Source: Craspedostauros australis
Taxonomy: Eukaryota > Bacillariophyta > Bacillariophyceae > Mastogloiales > Achnanthaceae
Assembly: GCA_026770025.1 (NCBI GenBank)
Contig: JAMXDE010000039.1
Location: forward strand, 372,001-436,000
Length of the DNA: 64,000 nucleotides
Direction of reading: 5' to 3'
Both the position numbers and the translations under genes were made by a program. The notes under the pieces are model-generated. The model ran no database searches, had not been told where the DNA came from, and worked only from the letters and a program-made list of their open reading frames with translations. Shown piece by piece: positions 55,876 through 64,000 of this stretch (the first letter of the stretch is position 1; every line of letters begins with the position of its first letter).

Positions 55876-57060
55876 CTATTTTGAATTATTTGTCGCTTGC
55901 GATCTGGTTCTGACACGATTCACAATTTCCCACGTCACATTTTCCTTCAATGTTTCCGCACTTTCGACTGTTTGTTTTGCCGCATGTAGATGCAAATCAT
56001 CGTGGGTTTGCTCCAAATTCTCGTCTTCCTTGGCTTTGCACCGTCCAAATTCTTCTTCGTCACAACCAGAATCATGCAGCGTTGGTTGTGCACTGGTGCT
56101 CGCAGCCACACTTACCATTGTGCACTCCATTGTTTCAGCGGTTTTTGACTTCTTTTCTTGTTCTTTTTTGAACTTGAGATAGTCCGTGATGAGGTATGCT
56201 TCTACTCTCAGTGGTGATACGTGTAGTTGAACGTACCAGTCTGTTTTCACCCGTTCCATCGCCATCAGTTGTCGGTGTGCGTCGTACTCCGACATTCTGT
56301 TCCTCGAGTCATGGCAAGCAAGTGCGCAGATTTTGTTCAGCTCTGCCAACACAAAGTCAGGATAGGCTCAAACGATCGAGTCTTCTTTGCGGCGCAACCC
56401 GGTGTTGCAACAGGAGGAAGATCCATAGCAGCAGTTGTATCCTTCCACATCGCGTCATGATCAGCAGTTTCCATGAGGTTGTTGTGGGGGGCTGTTTTGA
56501 ATACATTCGCTTCACTCTGTTTCACACTCTTCTGGGCTTTACGCCTCATCTTTGCCTTTTTGTATCAACTGGTACTGGTTGGCGTGACTACTTGTGGTCT
56601 TCCTTCACCGTCGCGCCAAGTTCGTGCACAACGGAGCACTCCCAAGCCTCTTCCTCCTCCATTTTGGCATTGGTGACATTCGAAGCTTCAATTAACCAAG
56701 CTTTCTCATCCTCGTATTGAATCTCGTGAGTGTTGGGAACACCAAGCATGTTTGCAGACCATTGAGTTCTTGGGCTCGTACAGTGAGTCAGCCACTTGCC
56801 CTTCAATAGGGAAGCGTCAACCAGCAACATTGTGGTGCCTTTGATGTCTCCAAATTGCAGGGCTTTCAAGATAATCGCCATCCCTTCCGTCGCCATCGCC
56901 ATTACCTGTTGCCTTGTCACCATTGCCATCCCTGCTGTCAAAGTGCACAAGAAACCACTGAAGACGTATTGGCCCGTTGGTGTGTGCCCTGGTCGGAGCT
57001 CTTGTTCTTTTATTGTGAGTTGTCCGAAGACAATCCCCTGACCAGTATTTTGACTAATAT
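55876..57060 (-). pseudogene. Putative DDE-like transposase, copy 3 (C-terminal fragment)
   Basis: It aligns with the last third of copies 1 and 2: ALQFGDIKGTTMLLVDASLLKGKW (copy 2: LQAGSIAGTTTVLANASSLQGN), THEIQYEDEKAWLIEASNVT (copy 1: THEVQHGNGYADLLAASNVT), and RMSEYDAHRQLMAMERVKTDWYVQLHVSPLRVEAYL (copy 2: RPSEHEAHEQLMDDNRTKTDWYVQLHANPMHVKASL). At least one frame change lies between about 56350 and 56590. The catalytic region is absent or unrecognisable. It directly follows the C-terminus of the copia at 57121-62166 on the same strand. Confidence 0.7.
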
Positions 57061-57120
57061 GATTAGTAGAGAGGTGAAAGGTACAGAGAAAGCTGTCACG
57101 CCCATTGATCTCAAGGTGGA

Positions 57121-60100
57121 CCCCTGTAGAACAGGGTTGTGGCAAGAAGTGTTAGTGTTGGCCTCACCAATGCCTTGGTGAGCATGTCAGCGAAGTTCTG
57201 AGCTGATGGGACGTGGATTGGAACCAGTGTCCCAGCTCCCACAGCCTCACGGACTCAGTGAAATGATATTGCCACATGCTTCTTTTGCAATAGGCTGTCT
57301 GCGATCGTCGTTTTCGAGATCACCACATTGTTGTCGCAGAATGTGACCGTCGGTGATTGGACGTGGACTCCCAGCGATCGGAGTGCGTATCGGAGTGCAA
57401 TGATTTCTTCCGTCACTGATCGCATCGCGTTGAATTCTGCTCCGTATGTAGACATTGTGACTGATGTCTGCCGCTTGTTCGAGAAGTACACAGGCGTCCT
57501 GCCAAGGAAAAGGATGATCCCGGTGTTTGATCGGCGTGTGACAAAATCGTGCGCATGGTCAGCATTGACGAATGCATACATCGGCAGCTCCGGATAGATT
57601 GGCTTTGGTGACCGGTCGTCGACGTCCTCCTGTGCCTCAGGGTATTCTTCCTTCATTTGCACCACCAATTCTGGGTTGGACGGCGTCGAGTTGAAGTTGT
57701 CGAATATCAATGGTTTGGAGTCAATTTGTGTTCTGAGGGTGGACATACTCTTGAGATAGCCCCATATCTTGAGAGCTCTAGCTAGATGTCCTTTCCGTGG
57801 TGTTGCAGTGAATTGAGAGAGTGAAGAAGTTGCAAAGGCGACGTCGAACCGTCCAAGTTGAATGACCCAGTTCAGCATGCCGATGAGCTGCTGGAAATGT
57901 TGGTGTTCATCTGGTGTGCGTAGTTCGGAGTCATCCGTTTCTGGATGGTCCTTGTCCCACATGGGAACATGCTGGTCATGGAGTGTTCCATGCTGCCGTT
58001 CGATGTTCTCCATCACGTTTGCGATGTATTTGTCACATCCAACGCTCCATTTGTCTTTCACATTCCTGGAATCATCGTTGCCCAGATAGTATTTGGGTGG
58101 TCCAATGTCTTTGATGGTGTAGACTTGCTGGATGACCTTCATGTATTGGTCCGGTTCTTTTGCCACGATCTTGAATTCATCAACATGCATGCATATGTAG
58201 TCATACCCAGTGTCGCCCCCTCCATTTGATCCATACGTCCTGGTCATGCCATGATGGAGAGAACCCCATGGATGAGAGTGTATTTGCGAAGTGAGCATGG
58301 AATCTTTGCGTGCTCGATCGGAGTCCATACAACGCCTTCCTGAGTACGATTGTCTGACCCTCTCTGAAATCAAACTATTTTCCTGCCCTCGCGTACATCT
58401 TCTCGTTGATGTAGGCATTGACGAATGCATTCCCCACGTCGCCATAGAGTTGCTTCAGCTTGTTTGCGTCCATGATGACATCGAGTATCCGTACACTGGT
58501 TGATTTGACGGTTGATGAGTATACTCTGATATTGTCAGCGAGTTCAATGAGGTGACCACCAGCTACCAGCCGCCCCTTGCGCCGCAGATCCTGTTTCACA
58601 GCAAAGATGAGCCAGAGCTTGGTGCTCTGGTAGTACAATGAAGGTCGGTGAGTGGATGGATGGAATTCAAAGCAATCGAGGTCAATCAGAGCGTCGATCT
58701 CTGTCTTTGCTGCGTCCTTCCACAATGTGTTGCCATTGGCTTCGTCAAGTTGGAGTGCGTGTCGCATGTTGCGTGGCACTTCTACACTGTATTGGAATAC
58801 TGTAGCGAAGAAGTCCTTGTTCGGCTTCTTCTTTCCTGGTCGTATGCGCCTCAGGATGGCGATACTGTCGTTGTTGTCGACTGTGAAGGTGTGCGTGCGC
58901 TCGATTCGTCGCATGCGTCTGTGTATCGCGCGAACAGCGTGCTTTGCCCGTTTTAGTATTGTCGTTGACTGTCGATTGTGCCTGTCGTGCCGTTTTGGCT
59001 CGTTGGTGATGATGTATCGCGCCACGAGCTCGGGATGGTCTGCCCTCAGGATGTTGTATCGGAACCATTGAGTTTCATCATTGTCCCATTTCACATTGAG
59101 ATGGAGATGTCCGTCTTGGAATGAGTGGCCTGCGATGGATGTAATTGCTGGTTCGTTCGTATCGTCTTTTGTGATCTGATTTTGGAACATCTAATCATGC
59201 TCGCTCAGCCAGAGTGTCGATACGCTCCTGAATCCGCTACTGGGGAGGATCTGGAATCCTCGCTGCTTCATAGTCATCGGAATCTCTCGAGATGTCCACA
59301 GTTGAGAGCTTGTCTTCCCCTTTGCCATTGGATATCATGCTCATAGGCCCGCTGTTATGGTTGTTGTTGTCGTCAATGATGACATTCTGCTGACCGAACC
59401 ATCAGTCGTCATGCGGAATAGCATTTTCATTGACCACGACGCCCCTGGTCTCCAGCGGTCCCTCCTCAGGAATGCGAGCAGCCGCCCCCGACCGCACGGG
59501 AATCACGTCGATGGCCTCACGGACCTGTCAAGCAAGTTGCGCCAGCATCGTCTTGGTTCGCGCTCGTTGCCCCAAGTTGTCTCTGGTAGTAGTGTGTATG
59601 AGATCGAGGCGTGCGATGCGCTGAACTTCCTTGTCGGTGATTTGCGGAGCGCTTGCGTCTTCCGTGATTCGTGGTTCCACAATGTTCCGTGCCAGGGCGG
59701 TGCCATTGGTTTCGTCGTCGCCCCGCGGCAACCATATGTTGTATGTGAAAGGGTCTCCATGGTCCCATGCGATTCCCAGGAAGTAACCTGGTTTGAATGG
59801 GTGATGTGGAAACTTGGTCATCGGCTCGAAATACCAGACCTGTTGAAAGAACGTGAACCTGAACATATAGATGTCCGGAGTGTTCCTGTGGAGCAGTTCA
59901 ATGGGATTCTTCCATTGGATGCTCTCTTTCGCCGTGTAGTTTGATACATTGATGGCGTGTTGTACCGTGTAGCACCAGAAGGCAAGCGGTACGGACGCCG
60001 CCCAAAGCAATTTGTATGCGTGTCGCTTGATGTCGCCGATCGCCTGCTCCGCTCGGTTTTGATTCTGATTCATGGAAGCAGTGAAGGAGTGCTCGATCAT

Positions 60101-62166
60101 GTACCGCATCGTCACAGCCTTCCATGCCTTGACGGCTTGGACCTGTGAGTAGTCCGAGATGAGTAGGTCAGGTGCCCTGACCTGCACAATGAAATCGGTG
60201 AGCGCCTCTGGCGCCATCGCCTCTCTGCTGAGCGGCTTGGCCCAGATGAATTTGGACTCGCTGTGTGCAAAGAGCTGGAAGCACTTGTAGTGTCAAATGG
60301 ATGGGACCATGGAGAAGAATAGATCGGTTTCCACTCTTCCCTTGATTTGGTGTGGCCGTAGCGCGCCCGCTCGCTGCGCACGGTACTGCCTCGGGATGGG
60401 TCTTGACTCCGCCTCGATGGGAGTATCGGCCAGCTGCGTCGATGCTGCTTTCATTTTCTCAACCACCTGTTGTGGGAGATGCCGGAAGACCTTGTTGAAG
60501 TCAACACTGGTGTGGGATCGCCAAATGCGTCTGTGTCTGTCGCATATAGTAATATACTTAGTTTGAGTTTGCTCGCGAGCTGTCGGTTTACGAATTGGGA
60601 TGCGCAGGGTATTGCCGTCGTGATTGGCCAGCGGGATGCTGATGTCGCCAGACGATATCTGTTGCTGCCTGTTGTATTGTCGAAGCCGATCATAGATGCT
60701 GATGTCAGACATGCGCATGTGGTGTGTATTGAACAGCAACTGCATCTGCTGTGCATGCTTGTCGAGAGCCACGTAATATGCCTTGATGAGGATCACTCCG
60801 CCTTCTGGCGGCTTGTACGCTGCCACTGCGTCAACCATCGGGAACGTCTCGATTTGCGAGTCCACTGTCGCCACTTGGGGTGGAACTGCTGCTGGTGATT
60901 TTGGGCTACCACCCATCCAGACTCATGAACAATGTCGCCGTCCGCGCCTGAGTCTAGAATGATATAGCCATGGCTACTATTCGTTACTCTTGCCCGTCGA
61001 ATCGTGTGCTCTGTATGTGGGTCAGCGCTTCTTGGACGTGACTCTCGTAGCGTATCCGGAGTCGTATGCCCTGGCCCGCTCTCCGCGGCCTTTTGCGTCA
61101 AGTCCACACTGTCTTAGTCCTTGATGCATATGGTGACCTCCGACTGCTGGCACGAAGTGCCCATCATTGGTTGTCAGGAGCCATTGTCACATGATCCATA
61201 CTTCTTGGTTCGATTGGTCTTGTTGCCAAATCTGGTGCGCTTGTTGGGTTTGCGCTGAGCGTGCTGCTCCTGGGTCTTGGCAAACTCAGCGGGTTTGTTG
61301 TGCTTGAATGTCTCCTTGCTGATGAGCTCTCCTGTCTCGCGGAAGTAACGCGAGGATTCCACCATGAGCACTTGTGCTGGGGTGAGACGGCTTCTGAATA
61401 CAATATCTGGAAGTCGGTACATCGACAGTTTCTTGCAATCCCCGGATGTAGCTTCAAACGGTCGCTTGCGGTCCGTTTGCCCGTCCTTCTGGTGCGCGCG
61501 TCGATTGCGCCATGGAGATCTGTCGATCTCCACGTTGGAGAGGACCTTGTCGTGCTTCATGAGAGTCTCGCGGACCCAATTGAAGGACTCGTCTGTCTCT
61601 TGGAGGCGAGAGACCGTACTGGTGAATTGCTCATCGCGAATGTTGCGGAAGAATCTTGCAATCTTCTGCTTGTCACTCATGGCCTTGCCATTGTCTTTGA
61701 TTGTCTGAACAGACATGGAGAAGTCATTGACGAACGCGCTGAACGGTCAAGATCCGTCGTAGACAAGTTTGGACAGTTTGTCTTCCTCTGTTGCCACAAT
61801 GTCGGCCCTGTTCTCAGTGGATTTGTATGTGCGGATGAGGGCCTGGAAGGCTGCATGACCGCTGTCTCTTTCCGCAAGGACCATGTAGTTAGCGTGTCCT
61901 TTGCACGTTTTCGATTTGAGCACTGCGTAGAACTGGGTGTCGACGTCCTCGCAGTAGTGGGCCCGGCGTGTTTCTTGCATGTAGTCTGCGTATCTGGTCG
62001 TGACCAGCTGGCGGATGAAGTCAATCTTCCACTGGTACCATTCGATGTTGAGTCCGCTGAATGGCTCCACCTCTAGCAGCGTGACTTTGTCATACTTCCA
62101 TCCGGTTGGCGTTGATGGCGATCGGCGTACTTCCAGTGGGCGCCTTGGTGAGTGTACCACAACCTT
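57121..62166 (-). pseudogene. Decayed copia retrotransposon, 5' end removed by a younger LTR element
   Basis: Reading on the minus strand: gag fragment (TGWKYDKVTLLEVEPFSGLNIEWYQWKIDFIRQL, to 61747 stop), further gag (61716-61174), protease GYIILDSGADGDIVHES (about 60950), integrase with LLISDYSQVQ and NRAEQAIGDIKRH (59528-60217), a chromodomain-like segment (HLHLNVKWDNDETQWFRYN, about 59090), RT (DVGNAFVNAYINEKMYARAG; YICMHVDEFKIV, where the usual second Asp is Glu) and RNase H (FVNADHAHDFVTRRS, STYGAEFNAM, FCDNNVV) to NFADMLTKAL near 57180. All three frames are used, with several stops. The integrase/RT sequence is far from the element at 47004, so it is another copia lineage. Confidence 0.85.
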
Positions 62167-62738
62167 TGTCGGAATGTGTGTACTCGGATGTGTATGCATC
62201 AGTCACACTTGCGCGCCATCATCCAGAATATTTGGTGGCGGAATCACGACCCAAAACTATGACGTCACAGGAATACCACCGCGATACCACGAGGATACCG
62301 CGATACTACGATAGCAGGATACCGCGATACCAGCGGATACCACAGTATCCATCACATGTGACGTCACATCGAAACCTTAACTACCAGGTCTACAGGAATG
62401 AAATATGTTGTGAATATTCCATCAGATTCGATCAATCATCAGGTTCAACAAAACCTGAGAACGGAACAACGACGAGACAACGAGAGAGAAACGACAACGT
62501 TGACGGTCAAGTCAACATCAACGAGCAACATGAGAGAAATGTGCATGGAGGTGCAAGAGGATTGCACCAAGCAATGAGAGCAAGGAAGAGACGGATCAAG
62601 AGAGCATCTTGATCATCTCATTCCCCACGCTCGCTCACCAACAATCAATAGCAACAACAGTAACAGTAACAGTAACAGAAACACTTTGAGAAAGAGTGTT
62701 GACTACTACCGATTCTCCGTGCGCGGAGCCTTCCAACA
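62167..62738 (+). mobile_element. 5' LTR of a fourth copia element
   Basis: 572 bp, TGTCGGAATG...CCTTCCAACA, matching the solo LTR 18265-18829 throughout. It interrupts the gag of the older minus-strand copia at 62166/62167. It contains degenerate GATACCRCGATAC repeats around 62278-62345 and TGACGTCA-like palindromes (62261, 62360). Confidence 0.9.
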
Positions 62739-62750
62739 CGTTTATAAACG
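62739..62750 (+). promoter_or_regulatory. Putative primer-binding region: palindrome CGTTTATAAACG
   Basis: It directly follows the LTR, identical to 53314-53325 of the other copia element. The next 20 bases are also similar between the two (TTAGCACCAGGG versus ATAGATCAGGG). Confidence 0.6.
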
Positions 62751-62835
62751 TTAGCACCAGGGAAGCCCTGTGCAAGGAGAGATCGAAGAGCAAGAGACGC
62801 TGCATGAGCGACGAGCGAGAGACGACGAGCTAGCT

Positions 62836-62995
62836 TACCCTCTCACGCGCGTGATCGAGGACGAACCGAAGAGACAGAGTACCCTCTCACACGAGTGATC
62901 GAGGAAGAGACGAGAAGCGAGACGAGCGCTGAATGAGCGAAGAAACCGAAGAGACTGCATTCCCTCTCACACCAGTGATCGAGGACGAGACCGAG
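62836..62995 (+). repeat. Threefold repeat in the leader/start of the fourth copia gag
   Basis: Three units of about 30 bp share CCCTCTCAC, then GTGATCGAGGA, starting near 62840, 62882 and 62966. The third lies inside the gag frame, encoding FPLTPVIEDE. Two earlier units are untranslated in this frame. Confidence 0.75.
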
Positions 62996-64000
62996 GGAGA
63001 CGAGGACGAGACTCTGAACCTCACGCGAAAAGGAGCGGGTGCGCCCATCCAACAACCAAGCGCTCAGCAAGGAGCCATCATCGAAACAGAAGCAGAGCAA
63101 GCTGCACGAAGCGCCGGCGCAGAGACGCGGCAGAGAGACCAGCCAAGACCGACATCGGCATCAACAGGACAACCCACATCGACTCCATCACAGCGAGTGT
63201 TCAAAGTGGAAGCGTACGAGACAGAAGTACAGCAGACGGAAACAGAAGGCAGGGGTAGCGCGTCAGAGAGAGACAGCGGCATCGATCCCCTCGCATCCAA
63301 CGACAACGAAGAGTCAGAGAGAGAAGAAGAGAGCCAATCGACAGGCAGCACACGAGACACGAGCAAGCAGACACCGACGAGAAAGAAGATGACGAAGGAC
63401 ACGTACAAGAGGCGCAAGGCCCCACTCTTCAGCGGGAAGAAGGAAGACTACAACGCGTGGGAATCGCAGGCAAAGGCGTACGCGCGTACGCAGCGATTCA
63501 AGGCCATCATGATGGGAGAGAAGCCCATCCCAACGAAAGAAGACATCGAGAAAGAGAGTGACGAAGAGAAGAGGGAGGCCCTCGAAGAGACACGCGAACT
63601 GGCGCTGGACTGCTTCAGCGATCTGATCCTGATGATGGATGCAGAGCAAGGCACTGGAAAGCAGGCGATCCAGCTGATCAACCAATGCTGCGACGAGCAG
63701 CACCCCGAGGGGAACCCAGCGGCAGCATGGAAGATGCTGAAGGAGAAGTACCAGCCGACCGACGCATCCACGGTGCTGCGGCTGAAGCGCCAATTCAACA
63801 CGGAGCGCATGGCAAGGGATACGGATCCCGACATCTACGTCACACGGCTTGAGCTGCTCCGCACTCGCCTCCAAGATGTGAAATACGAGATCAGCGAGAG
63901 AGAGCTGATCATGCAAGTACTCAGCAGCCTCAGCAAGGACTACGACGACGAAGTGAGCAACTTCGAATACCAACTGCAGATGGGTCCAGAGAAGGTGACG
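62933..64000 (+). CDS. Copia gag-pol polyprotein, N-terminal part (runs off the window)
   Basis: The frame opens at ATG 62933 (MSEETEETAFPLTPVIEDE) and is still open at the window edge after 356 codons. After an acidic, Gln/Thr-rich N-terminus, the UBN2-type capsid begins near residue 155 (APLFSGKKEDYNAWESQAKAYARTQ) and continues through LALDCFSDLILMMDAEQGTGKQAI and DPDIYVTRLELLRTRLQDVKYEIS. It is clearly related to the gag of 47004-53246 (PMFSGDQEDYNTWESQARAYARTQ). The protease and pol domains are expected beyond the edge. A short upstream ORF starts at ATG 62805. No stops or frameshifts are seen, so this copy may be young. Confidence 0.9.
   Translation, partial: MSEETEETAFPLTPVIEDETEGDEDETLNLTRKGAGAPIQQPSAQQGAIIETEAEQAARSAGAETRQRDQPRPTSASTGQPTSTPSQRVFKVEAYETEVQQTETEGRGSASERDSGIDPLASNDNEESEREEESQSTGSTRDTSKQTPTRKKMTKDTYKRRKAPLFSGKKEDYNAWESQAKAYARTQRFKAIMMGEKPIPTKEDIEKESDEEKREALEETRELALDCFSDLILMMDAEQGTGKQAIQLINQCCDEQHPEGNPAAAWKMLKEKYQPTDASTVLRLKRQFNTERMARDTDPDIYVTRLELLRTRLQDVKYEISERELIMQVLSSLSKDYDDEVSNFEYQLQMGPEKVT

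Noticed and set aside
62278-62345. GATACCACGATACC-type repeats considered as a CRISPR-like array
   Set aside because: Units are short, degenerate and spacerless, lie inside an LTR, and recur in the solo LTR at 18265-18829.

Overview
The window is eukaryotic nuclear DNA, most likely from a photosynthetic stramenopile, with a diatom the best guess. Two biosynthetic enzymes carry N-termini that look like secondary-plastid bipartite targeting sequences: a signal peptide followed by a Phe-containing transit start (AFVAP in the LeuCD protein, TSFSVS in HisD). Genes have few short GT-AG introns. The mobile elements are Ty1/copia retrotransposons, RNase-H-bearing non-LTR retrotransposons and TIR DNA transposons.

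Layout. About 1.6-15.9 kb is a compact host gene island: (1) a mitochondrial-type release-factor/ribosome-rescue domain fused to an MJ1316-like and a SANT-like domain (+); (2) a two-pore potassium channel with degenerate EF-hands (-, 3 exons); (3) a fused LeuC-LeuD isopropylmalate isomerase (-, 3 exons); (4) histidinol dehydrogenase (-, 2 exons); (5) a two-domain CrcB/FEX fluoride channel with a very long disordered N-terminus (+). Genes 3 and 4 put one step of leucine and one step of histidine synthesis, both probably plastidial, next to each other.

About 16 kb to the end is a nested transposon graveyard. A 153-bp inverted-repeat pair (16224-16376 and 28651-28803), flanked by TTAA on both sides, encloses solo LTRs and a complete but dead APE/RT/RNase H LINE. 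Next is a 4.6-kb DNA transposon (28980-33572) with 159-bp, about 98% identical TIRs and a long unfamiliar DDE-like transposase. Two further broken copies of that transposase lie at 43.4-46.2 kb and 55.9-57.1 kb. A second, RT-deleted LINE lies at 33.95-39.1 kb. A copia element with an intact 2080-codon polyprotein (47004-53246) has mismatched LTRs and has landed against two different host sequences. To its right are a copia fragment split by a solo LTR, a decayed copia (57.1-62.2 kb), and the 5' LTR plus gag of a fourth copia that runs off the window.

Most striking: the TTAA-flanked, long-TIR transposon family with an unusual transposase; a 12-bp perfect palindrome at the primer-binding position of two different copia elements; and the apparently chimeric but intact copia element. 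All identities and percentages are by-eye readings without database searches.
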